From the NCBI GenBank assembly GCA_903885415.1, contig CAISIP010000360.1, forward strand, positions 1-7,162: 7,162 nucleotides of DNA. Reading direction: 5' to 3'. This document shows, piece by piece, positions 1 to 5,883 of this stretch. The number at the start of each line of letters is the position of its first letter. Position 1 is the stretch's first letter. The notes below the pieces were generated by a model. That model saw nothing but the letters and a program-made list of their open reading frames with translations, ran no database searches and was not told the origin of the DNA. Both the position numbers and the translations under genes were made by a program. Source of the DNA: an uncultured beta proteobacterium. GTDB lineage: Bacteria; Pseudomonadota; Gammaproteobacteria; Burkholderiales; Burkholderiaceae_C.

Positions 1-147
1 CATAGGGTGATGTCGCTGGCGCGCTCGATGCTGCCCCAGATACCCGACGGCTCGCTGTTGCAGGAAGACCTGGGCGAACTGCCGCTGATCTACCGCGACA
101 CCTGGCCGCTGTCGAGCGCTCAGAGCTTCCAACTTCAGAGCACATAG
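1..147 (+). CDS. C-terminal end of an unidentified protein (5' end outside the window)
   Basis: The plus-strand frame is open from the first base (His-Arg-Val-Met-Ser-Leu...) to a TAG at 145-147, giving about 48 residues. An ATG at 10-12 would make a 45-residue peptide, but the open frame upstream argues that this is the tail of a longer gene. Support for real coding is codon use: nearly every third position through codon 40 is G or C (CTG, GCG, CGC, ATC, TAC, GAC), as in the confident genes here, and the bias relaxes only in the last few codons. The residues are mixed polar and hydrophobic, including 'DLGELPLIYRDTWPL', with no transmembrane segment or motif that I recognise. It is the only plus-strand gene and converges on the PIN gene, so it is probably a separate transcription unit. 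The product is not identified. Confidence 0.55.
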   Translation, partial: HRVMSLARSMLPQIPDGSLLQEDLGELPLIYRDTWPLSSAQSFQLQST

Positions 148-161
148 GGCTTCGTCGACCA

Positions 162-187
162 CAGCCTTGTCGACAGTGCGAAGGCTG
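162..187. terminator. Inverted repeat between convergent genes, possible weak bidirectional terminator
   Basis: CAGCCTT at 162-168 and AAGGCTG at 181-187 are a perfect 7-base inverted repeat around a 12-base loop. The loop contains GTCGAC, which also occurs at 154-159, so an alternative 6-base-pair stem can form. The repeat sits between the stop of the plus-strand gene (147) and the stop of the PIN gene (214), where a bidirectional terminator would be expected. There is no T-run on either strand, so it is not a canonical intrinsic terminator. The rest of the 66-base gap shows nothing else. Confidence 0.3.
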
Positions 188-213
188 CGCGCGCCAATCG
201 GTCGCGAACGGCT

Positions 214-669
214 TCAGCCGTGTTCAGCACGAACGCTGGCGCCGGCGGCTGACAAGCTTCGGCGCAGGCGAAGCAGCGCCTGGTCCTTGCTCAGCAGGCA
301 AGCGCCATGCGCCACCACCAGATCGACGAATATCTGGTCGTCGCGGTCACTGCATCGCACCGCGGCCCTATCAGGCACTTCGCGGATGCGGCTGAGCGCG
401 TCGAAATGCGCCAGCAGACGGGTCGCGGTCAGACCCTGTGTCCGCAACCGGGCGTCGATCTTCGGATAGCCGAGCACACGCTCGAACTCCGCGCGCATCG
501 CGTGCGTCGTGATCCACAGCGCCGCTGCGCACGCCAGATCGCCGTGCAGGCGACGCGTCGCCGGATCCTGAAACACCAGCAGATCCAAAACGATATTGGT
601 GTCGAGCACCAGCACTGCGCCCGCATGCTCCTGGGGTCCGGGAAGCGACCGCGATAGGCCCTCCCCCAT
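214..669 (-). CDS. PIN-domain ribonuclease (VapC-like, COG1569-type)
   Basis: A 151-residue protein with the PIN fold, a small metal-dependent RNase domain typical of VapC-like toxins and some RNA-processing enzymes. The expected acidic active-site residues are present: Asp23 in 'VLDTNIVLDLL', Glu61 in 'RAEFERVL', Asp108/Asp110/Asp111 in 'CSDRDDQIFVDL', and Asp129 in 'LLSKDQALL'. The Asp-rich motif followed by a 'hGAxLLSKD' strand matches the family often annotated 'putative toxin-antitoxin system toxin component, PIN family'. The ATG follows the rlmL TAA directly, with no recognisable ribosome-binding site, so it may depend on translational coupling. Alternatively, a GTG at 613-615 (Val19), with AGGAG about 12 bases upstream, would give a shorter N-terminus closer to the family norm. 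No antitoxin-like ORF lies beside it. Family assignment is confident; toxin function and RNA target are not established. Confidence 0.85.
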   Translation of the reverse strand: MGEGLSRSLPGPQEHAGAVLVLDTNIVLDLLVFQDPATRRLHGDLACAAALWITTHAMRAEFERVLGYPKIDARLRTQGLTATRLLAHFDALSRIREVPDRAAVRCSDRDDQIFVDLVVAHGACLLSKDQALLRLRRSLSAAGASVRAEHG

Positions 670-1971
670 TTATGGCGCGGCGGCGGCGCCTGGCGTTGCC
701 CGCGCCGATCCGCGGACCATGTCAAACCGAAACAACCGACACTCAATGGGCCCGTTCCACATCGGTACCCGGCGCGACTCCTTGAGCCGCATCCTGCCCG
801 GCAGCTTGAGATCCGGCGTCAGCACCCAGGCGGTCCAGCCCGGGTAATGCTTTTTCCAGTGCGCGGCGAGCTGCGCGAAGAATTCGCCGCCGTCTTCGGT
901 CTGCGCCAGCTCGCGACCGGCGACTGCGGCCACCTGCGCCGGATCGCCGCGGCTTACTACCGCATGGCGCTGCCGGGCAAAGCCGCTGCCGGCCAGACCC
1001 GCTGCGGCAATGCGTTCGCCGTAAGGCGGGTTCACGATCATCAGGCCGGCAAGCTCCGATGGCGGCAGCCGCTGCAACGCGTCGCCACCGCGGAACTCAA
1101 TCGCCCCGGCAACGCCAGCGCGCTGCGCATTGCGCTGCGCAAAATCGACCATCCGGTGGGCGACGTCGCTGCCAAAGATAAATGGCTTATCGAGGGCCCC
1201 TGGCGGGCACTGCGCGCGCGCGGCGTCGGCCTTGATGGCCTGCCAGACATGGGCCTGAAACGGCAGCATCTTCTCAAATGCGAAATGGCGCAGGGAACCC
1301 GGCGCGATGCGCAAGGCGATCTGCGCAGCTTCGATGGCGATCGTTCCGCTGCCGCAGCAGGGGTCGTATAGCGGCTGCTCGGCGTCGCCGGTCCATCCGC
1401 TGGCCGCAATCAGCGTCGCCGCGAGCGTCTCCTTGAGCGGCGCTTCGCCCTTGTCCTCGCGCCAGCCCCGCTTGAAAAGGGCCTCGCCCGAGGTGTCGAC
1501 ATAAAGCGAAACCGTGTCGGTCGTGAGATGCGCATAGATCCGGATGTCGGGCCAGTGGGTATCCACGTCGGGACGCACACCACCGGACTTGGCGCGAAAG
1601 CGGTCGCAGACAGCGTCCTTGATTTTCAACGCGGCAAAATTCAGGCTGCTCAGCGGGCTGTGCTGCGCCGTCACCTCGACTTTGATCGACTGACGCGGCG
1701 TGAACCAGATTTCCCAGGCGACCTCGCTGGCCGCACGGTAGAGATCCTGTTCGCTGCGGTAGTCACCGTGAAACAGCTGGACCAGAACCCGCTGCGCAAT
1801 GCGACTGTGCAGGTTCAACTGCATCGCATCGCGCCAGCTGCCCTGCAGCAGGACGCCACCGCGCCAGCACTGCACATCCAGGGTCGGACGGGCCGTGATC
1901 TGCGCCACCTCGGTGCCGAGGTATGCCTCGGCACCCGCTGCGCAGGGCAGAAAGATCTGCAATTGGTTCAT
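670..1971 (-). CDS. rlmL: 23S rRNA (guanine-N2)-methyltransferase, RlmL-type, THUMP + SAM-dependent methylase
   Basis: A 433-residue class I SAM-dependent RNA methyltransferase of the YcbY/RlmL family, which in E. coli makes m2G2445 in 23S rRNA. A THUMP RNA-binding region covers roughly residues 45-155. The methylase domain follows, with the SAM-binding motif 'DPCCGSGT' at 203-210 and the catalytic 'NPPYGER' at 314-320. The C-terminus carries 'LKLPGRMRLKESRRVP' and 'GPIECRLFRFDM'. E. coli RlmL is about 700 residues because it is fused to RlmK; this protein has only the RlmL half. Residues ~322-360, between NPPYGER and 'GGEFFAQLAAHWKK', are a low-complexity insert. The start MNQLQIFLPCAAG fits the family and has GGGGG (1981-1985) nine bases upstream. 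It lies 49 bases after rpoN and abuts the PIN gene. E. coli naming is by homology only. Confidence 0.88.
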   Translation of the reverse strand: MNQLQIFLPCAAGAEAYLGTEVAQITARPTLDVQCWRGGVLLQGSWRDAMQLNLHSRIAQRVLVQLFHGDYRSEQDLYRAASEVAWEIWFTPRQSIKVEVTAQHSPLSSLNFAALKIKDAVCDRFRAKSGGVRPDVDTHWPDIRIYAHLTTDTVSLYVDTSGEALFKRGWREDKGEAPLKETLAATLIAASGWTGDAEQPLYDPCCGSGTIAIEAAQIALRIAPGSLRHFAFEKMLPFQAHVWQAIKADAARAQCPPGALDKPFIFGSDVAHRMVDFAQRNAQRAGVAGAIEFRGGDALQRLPPSELAGLMIVNPPYGERIAAAGLAGSGFARQRHAVVSRGDPAQVAAVAGRELAQTEDGGEFFAQLAAHWKKHYPGWTAWVLTPDLKLPGRMRLKESRRVPMWNGPIECRLFRFDMVRGSARATPGAAAAP

Positions 1972-1975
1972 GCGC

Positions 1976-2019
1976 GCCAGCCCCCATGGTGCTGCGGCGC
2001 AGGCGCCTTGGAGGCTGGC
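1976..2019 (-). promoter_or_regulatory. Stem-loop in the rpoN-rlmL gap that covers the rlmL ribosome-binding site
   Basis: In minus-strand RNA, GCCAGCCUCC (2019-2010) can pair with GGGGGCUGGC (1985-1976). This gives ten continuous base pairs with a single U-G wobble around a 24-base loop. The loop has a GGCGCC palindrome able to form a small inner hairpin. The 3' arm contains the GGGGG run nine bases before the rlmL ATG, the only Shine-Dalgarno-like sequence there, so the folded form should hide it. The 5' arm starts one base past the rpoN TGA (2021-2023), where a terminating rpoN ribosome would prevent folding. No U-run follows, so a terminator is unlikely. Pairing is seen directly; the regulatory role is inferred. 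Confidence 0.45.
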
Positions 2020-2020
2020 A

Positions 2021-3610
2021 TCACAAGGCCTTGCGCAAGCTGGCAGGGGCGATCTTCAGGCCCTCGCGGTACTTGGCGACGGTGCGTCGGGCACAGGCTA
2101 TGCCCTGCTCTTTGAGCATCTCCGACAACTGGCTGTCGCTCAGCGGCTTGGCGGACGACTCGGCGCCAATGAACTGCTTGACCAGCGCCCGCACCGCCGT
2201 ACTCGAGGCATTGGCGCCGGCGTCGGTTCCAAGCGCAGAGCCAAAAAAATACTTCAGCTCGAAAGTTCCCAGCGGCGTTGCCATGTACTTGGCGGTCGTG
2301 ACCCGGCTGATGGTCGACTCGTGCAGCCCGACCTCCTCGGCAATCTCGCGCAGGACCAGCGGGCGCATGGCCAGCACGCCGTGCAGGAAGAAACCTTTCT
2401 GGCGCTCGACGATCGCGCTGCTCACCCGCAAGATGGTGTCGAAACGCTGCTGGATGTTCTTGATGAACCACCGCGCCTCCTGCAGGCGCTGCTGCAAGGC
2501 CGAAAAGTTGGAAGCGTCGCTGCCGTTGCCACGGTGCTGTTTGAGCGCGTTGGCGTAGATGTCGTGCACGCGCAGGCGCGGCATCACTTCGGGGTTGATC
2601 TGCGCGCGAAAGCGGATCTGGCTGCCCTTGCCGCTCTGGATCACCAGCACGTCGGGTATCACGATGTTGCGCTCGACATTCACGAAGCGGCGCCCAGGCT
2701 TGGGCTCCAGGCGGGCGATCGTCGCGATCGCTTCGCGCACGGCGGCGTCCGACGCATCGCACAGTTGCACGAGACGCTTCACGTCGCGGCGCGCCAGCAG
2801 CCCCATCGGCTGCGCGCAGATGCGCTGCGCCACCGCGACCACCGCCAGCTGCGCCGAGCCCTTCGCCAGCGCCCGCGCCAGCGCGTTGAGCTGCAGCGTC
2901 AGACACTGCGCCAGACCGGCGGCGCCGACGCCCACCGGATCGAAACCCTGCAGTATCCGCAAGGCGACGGTGAAGTGGTGCAACAGCTGCTCCATCTGCT
3001 CGTCGTCGTCGGCGCCCAGGCCCGCAGCCAGCGACTCCAGCGGGTCCTCCAGATAGCCGTCCTCGTTGAGCGACTCGATCAGGAAGCGAAGGGCGACCCG
3101 GTCGGCGTCGCCCAGGCGGGTGGCCAGCGCCTGCGCGTGCAGGTGCGACTGGAGCGACTCCTGCGTGCGCGCCAGTTCGCCAGCGTCGACTTCATCCTCT
3201 GCGCCCAGATTGTTGCCGTGCGCCTTGGCGTCGCCGCCCCATTCGCCGTCATCGGCGGCGATTTCCACCGTGCCGTCGCCGTCCCAGCTTTCGCCGTCGG
3301 AAGCGCTCAGCGGCGTCACTTCCTCGTCCTTGGACGAGCCCCCACCGTCCGAGCTGTACTCCATGGTGAAGGCCGGGCCGAACTCGGCCTCCTGGTCGGC
3401 CTCGCGCACCGGCGCGTCGACCTGCGCCAGACCAAACTCCTCGCGGCCCGCCGGTTCTTCGGCCATCTCCAGAAAAGGGTTTTCGTCGAGCATCTGGCCC
3501 ACTTCCTGGCTCAGTTCGAGCGTCGAGAGTTGCAACAGTCGGATCGACTGCTGCAACTGCGGCGTGAGTGCCAGATGCTGCGAGACGCGCAGCGAAAGTC
3601 CGGGCTTCAT
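2021..3610 (-). CDS. rpoN: RNA polymerase sigma-54 factor RpoN
   Basis: Sigma-54, 529 residues, the alternative sigma factor that recognises -24/-12 promoters and needs AAA+ enhancer-binding activators. Region I is residues 1-48, Gln/Leu-rich ('LRVSQHLALTPQLQQSIRLL', ending 'DENPFLE'). Region II, about 49-145, is strongly acidic and of variable composition. The core-binding domain follows, with 'LIESLNEDGYLED' near 178-189 and 'LQGFDPVGVGA' near 220-230. The DNA-binding part has a helix-turn-helix at about 420-440 ('LREIAEEVGLHESTISRVTT') and the RpoN box 'ARRTVAKYRE' at 507-516. The ATG at 3610 is chosen because MKPGLSLRVSQ is the normal family N-terminus; an in-frame ATG at 3673 would add 21 atypical residues lying inside lptB. 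It starts 16 bases after lptB with no clear Shine-Dalgarno, so coupling to lptB is likely. One small oddity is 'GVGAAGLAQCL' where the family usually has Arg in 'GAR-LxECL'. Confidence 0.97.
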   Translation of the reverse strand: MKPGLSLRVSQHLALTPQLQQSIRLLQLSTLELSQEVGQMLDENPFLEMAEEPAGREEFGLAQVDAPVREADQEAEFGPAFTMEYSSDGGGSSKDEEVTPLSASDGESWDGDGTVEIAADDGEWGGDAKAHGNNLGAEDEVDAGELARTQESLQSHLHAQALATRLGDADRVALRFLIESLNEDGYLEDPLESLAAGLGADDDEQMEQLLHHFTVALRILQGFDPVGVGAAGLAQCLTLQLNALARALAKGSAQLAVVAVAQRICAQPMGLLARRDVKRLVQLCDASDAAVREAIATIARLEPKPGRRFVNVERNIVIPDVLVIQSGKGSQIRFRAQINPEVMPRLRVHDIYANALKQHRGNGSDASNFSALQQRLQEARWFIKNIQQRFDTILRVSSAIVERQKGFFLHGVLAMRPLVLREIAEEVGLHESTISRVTTAKYMATPLGTFELKYFFGSALGTDAGANASSTAVRALVKQFIGAESSAKPLSDSQLSEMLKEQGIACARRTVAKYREGLKIAPASLRKAL

Positions 3611-3626
3611 TGTGGCTGCGCCATGG

Positions 3627-4427
3627 CTACATTCTGAAATGCTCGCCGAGGTAGACGCGCCGCACGTCGGCATTGCCGACGATTTCTGCCGGCGTCCCCT
3701 GGGCCAACACCTGGCCGTCGCTGATGATGTAAGCGTGGTCGCAGATTCCGAGCGTCTCGCGGACGTTGTGGTCGGTGATCAGAATGCCGATGCCGCGCGA
3801 CTTCAGGAAGTTGATGATGCGCTGGATCTCGATCACCGCAATCGGGTCGATTCCCGCGAACGGCTCGTCGAGCAGGATGAAGCGCGGCTGCGTCGCCAGC
3901 GCGCGCGCTATCTCGACCCGCCTGCGCTCGCCGCCCGAGAGCGAGAGCGCCGGCGAGTCGCGCAGGTGCTCAATGCGCAGTTCGTGCAACAGGCTCGCGA
4001 GGCGCTGCTCGATAAAGGCGGCCGAGGCCGGCTTGCCATCGCGGTCCAGTTGCAACTCCAGCACGGCGCGCACATTGTCCTGAACATTGAGCTTGCGAAA
4101 AATCGAAGCCTCCTGCGGCAGATAGCTCAGGCCCAGGCGCGCACGCCGGTGGATCGGCAGATGGCCCACCGACGCGCCGTCGATGCTGATGTCGCCCGCT
4201 CCCGGTCGAACCAGGCCTACGATCATGTAGAACGAGGTGGTCTTACCAGCGCCATTGGGACCCAGCAGACCGACCACCTCGCCTTCGCCAACCGCCAGCG
4301 AGACATCCTGAACCACCCTGCGGCTGCCGTAGGACTTCTGCAGATGGCGTGCTTCAAGCCGGCTACCCGCTGCGGCCTTGGCCGGCGTCGATGGCGCTGC
4401 CGCGCCGCCCGTCGACGCCAAGGTCAC
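3627..4427 (-). CDS. lptB: LPS export ABC transporter ATP-binding protein LptB
   Basis: The cytoplasmic ATPase of the LptB2FGC complex, which extracts lipopolysaccharide from the inner membrane and powers its transport to the outer membrane. All ABC motifs are intact in the 266 residues: Walker A GPNGAGKTT (56-64), Q-loop Gln105 in 'YLPQEAS', signature LSGGE (163-167), Walker B 'FILLDEP' (183-189) with catalytic Glu188, D-loop Asp194, and switch His220 in 'ITDHNVRE'. 'AGIDPIAVIEIQ' is characteristic of LptB. About 20 Ala/Pro-rich residues precede the domain, making it longer than E. coli LptB (241). The start codon is GTG (4427-4425), preceded at 7 bases by GGAG (4438-4435), and it overlaps the lptA TGA as GTGA, indicating tight translational coupling. 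The membrane partners LptF/LptG and LptC are not in the window. Confidence 0.97.
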   Translation of the reverse strand: MTLASTGGAAAPSTPAKAAAGSRLEARHLQKSYGSRRVVQDVSLAVGEGEVVGLLGPNGAGKTTSFYMIVGLVRPGAGDISIDGASVGHLPIHRRARLGLSYLPQEASIFRKLNVQDNVRAVLELQLDRDGKPASAAFIEQRLASLLHELRIEHLRDSPALSLSGGERRRVEIARALATQPRFILLDEPFAGIDPIAVIEIQRIINFLKSRGIGILITDHNVRETLGICDHAYIISDGQVLAQGTPAEIVGNADVRRVYLGEHFRM

Positions 4428-5050
4428 TTCTTTTCTCCGCCCAATGTTGCCGAGCGCCGCAGCGCGGGCACCGATGCGGCGGGCCCGGGCGCGGGCAGCG
4501 CAGAACGCGACTCGTCGACGCGGGGCGTGAGCATCGCACGCACGCGTGTCGCCGACTTCGCCGGCCCGCCGTCGACGGTCAGCACGCTGCTGGTGTTGTC
4601 GTACACAATCACCGCGCCCGACATTTCATCCTGGAGGGTGGTTCCGACGAGGCGGCGCAACTGCGCGCGTTGCAGGAAACGCACCGTGTCTGCCTTGCCA
4701 TCGTATTCGATGACCTCAGCCTCGCCCTCGATGAACTCGTCCGGCCCGCCCGGTCGCGACTCGCGCTTTTGCCTGAAATACGCGAGCTTGCCGGCTTCGG
4801 CCTTGATGAGACCAAACTGGTTGCCCTGCGGGTCCTGGCGCGCCTCAAGGTACGCGCCGCGGATCAGCATCGTTCCCTTGCTGAGCACCACCCGGCCGTT
4901 AAAGACGCTGGTTTGCTGGTTGTCGTCGTAGCGCAAGGCATCGGCCTCGATATGCATGGGCTTGCTGCGGTCGGCCTTTTCGGCCATGACCGCGCCCGGC
5001 AACCATGCCATTGCCATGCAGCAGGCCCACTGGAAAATCAGGGTTTTCAT
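4424..5050 (-). CDS. lptA: Periplasmic LPS transport protein LptA (OstA family)
   Basis: LptA forms the periplasmic bridge along which lipopolysaccharide slides from LptC to LptD. The 208-residue precursor starts with a classical signal peptide: 'MKT', a hydrophobic core, then 'GAVMA' with predicted cleavage after Ala23. The OstA/LptA beta-jellyroll domain runs about 31-160, opening with 'KPMHIEADALRYDDNQQTSVF' minus its last residue, then 'NGRVVLSKGTMLIRG' and 'GEAEVIEYDGKADTVRF'. The last ~40 residues are a Pro/Ala/Arg-rich tail ending GGEKK, longer than E. coli LptA (185 residues). The start at 5050 is chosen because the signal peptide begins there; an upstream in-frame ATG at 5131 would add 27 unlikely residues. 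No strong Shine-Dalgarno is visible. The stop overlaps the lptB GTG. Unusually, dsbA and not lptC lies upstream. Confidence 0.95.
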   Translation of the reverse strand: MKTLIFQWACCMAMAWLPGAVMAEKADRSKPMHIEADALRYDDNQQTSVFNGRVVLSKGTMLIRGAYLEARQDPQGNQFGLIKAEAGKLAYFRQKRESRPGGPDEFIEGEAEVIEYDGKADTVRFLQRAQLRRLVGTTLQDEMSGAVIVYDNTSSVLTVDGGPAKSATRVRAMLTPRVDESRSALPAPGPAASVPALRRSATLGGEKK

Positions 5051-5086
5051 AAAGGCACGAATCTTGCAGCCACGCGCTGCGTTTGG

Positions 5087-5092
5087 ATTGTA
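5087..5092 (-). promoter_or_regulatory. Possible sigma-70 -10 box upstream of lptA
   Basis: On the minus strand this reads TACAAT, one base from the TATAAT consensus and AT-rich compared with its surroundings. It would place a transcription start near 5080, about 30 bases before the lptA ATG. The hexamer 17 bases upstream (5115-5110) is CCGAAA and matches TTGACA at only three of six positions, so the -35 element is poor. The box lies in the 122-base dsbA-lptA gap (5051-5172), the longest gene-free stretch in the window, where I see no other gene or clear terminator. Confidence 0.33.
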
Positions 5093-5172
5093 GCCTCGGG
5101 GCATGCCACTTTCGGCGCATTGGCACGACAACTCCGTGCGGACAAAGCACCGAACGGCGCAGCGCGGCGGCG

Positions 5173-5811
5173 TCAGCGCCCGGCGCGGACCTCGGCGACC
5201 AGGTATTCGACCACCTGCAGCGCGCGCGGCATGCTCTTGCCCAGCGTTCCATCGGTGTAAAAACGCCCTGCAACGCCCAGGGCGGGAACGCCCTCGACCT
5301 TGTACGCATTCTGCAATTGGGTCGCGCGAGTGGCTTTGGTGGCCACCGAAAACGAGTTGAACTGCTCGAGAAACTTGGCCCTGTCGACGCCCTGCTTGGC
5401 GACCCAGTCGGCGATCGCGTCGGTCTTCGCCAGCAGCAGTTTTTCAACATGGATCGCGGAAAACACCTTGGCATGCAGCTTGTCGACCAGGCCCATGGCG
5501 TCGATTGCGAAGAAGAGTCGTTGCTGCGGGCCAAAGTCGTCCCTGAAACTGACCGGAATCCTCCTGACCGCCACCTCCTTGGGCTGGTGCTTGATCCAGG
5601 CGTCCAGCGCCGGCTCGAAGGCGTTGCAATGTGGGCAGCTGTACCAGAAGAATTCGACCACCTCCACCTTGCCTGCCGGCGCGTCCACCGCGGCCGGCTT
5701 CTCCAGCACCAGATAGTCGTTGCCACGCTCAGGCTTGAATGCAGCCGTCTGCGCAAAAGCGACAGCAGCCAGTGTCGACCCACAGGCCAGGGAAAAATCG
5801 CGACGTTTCAT
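5173..5811 (-). CDS. dsbA: Periplasmic thiol:disulfide interchange protein DsbA
   Basis: DsbA is the primary donor of disulfide bonds to exported proteins in the periplasm and is reoxidised by DsbB. The 212-residue protein has a thioredoxin-like fold with an inserted helical domain. The active site is Cys59-Pro-His-Cys62 in 'FFWYSCPHCNAFEP', the DsbA-type CPHC dipeptide, and the cis-proline is Pro176 in 'VEGVPALGV'. The ATG at 5811 is preferred: GGGAG (5826-5822) lies 10 bases upstream, whereas the in-frame TTG at 5820 lies directly against that site. The leader 'MKRRDFSLACGSTLAAVAFA' has twin arginines followed by a hydrophobic stretch, resembling a Tat signal. A Cys in the leader (residue 10) is not in a convincing lipobox. 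It follows the SPOR gene by 72 bases. Confidence 0.93.
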   Translation of the reverse strand: MKRRDFSLACGSTLAAVAFAQTAAFKPERGNDYLVLEKPAAVDAPAGKVEVVEFFWYSCPHCNAFEPALDAWIKHQPKEVAVRRIPVSFRDDFGPQQRLFFAIDAMGLVDKLHAKVFSAIHVEKLLLAKTDAIADWVAKQGVDRAKFLEQFNSFSVATKATRATQLQNAYKVEGVPALGVAGRFYTDGTLGKSMPRALQVVEYLVAEVRAGR

Positions 5812-5883
5812 GCTTGCCAAACTCCCACGTTGTTGTTTTCTCTTCCAATTACCTCTGGCGCCTTCAGCGCGCCGCAGCGGCTG

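Noticed and set aside
1..213. Minus-strand read-through beyond the PIN stop codon, as a lost C-terminus or a further gene
   Set aside because: The frame is open after the TGA, but it has no start signal or recognisable motif, and the plus-strand frame over 1-147 has much stronger codon bias. The PIN domain is already complete before the stop.
1763..1987. A 74-residue minus-strand ORF starting at the ATG 16 bases before rlmL
   Set aside because: It is out of frame with rlmL, overlaps its N-terminus and has a composition typical of a shadow frame. The GGGGG run lies inside it, not ahead of it.
1799..3637. A 612-residue plus-strand open frame antisense to rpoN and the start of rlmL
   Set aside because: It is a shadow of high-GC coding on the minus strand. 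The translation is rich in Arg, Ala, Gln and His, has no recognisable domain, and runs across the rpoN-rlmL boundary, while the minus-strand frames carry complete diagnostic motifs.
3066..4931. A 621-residue plus-strand open frame antisense to rpoN, lptB and lptA
   Set aside because: It crosses three confidently identified genes, has low-complexity Ser/Arg/Ala composition and no domain. Long antisense frames are expected in GC-rich genes.
5104..5125. TGCCA-N12-TGGCA inverted repeat upstream of lptA as an operator
   Set aside because: Five-base arms are too short to separate from chance, and no regulator gene is nearby. It overlaps the weak -35 region but nothing else supports it.
5857..5873. 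GGCGC/GCGCC stem in the SPOR-dsbA gap as a terminator
   Set aside because: The stem is only five base pairs with a seven-base loop and is not followed by a T-run on the minus strand; chance palindromes of this kind are common at this GC content.
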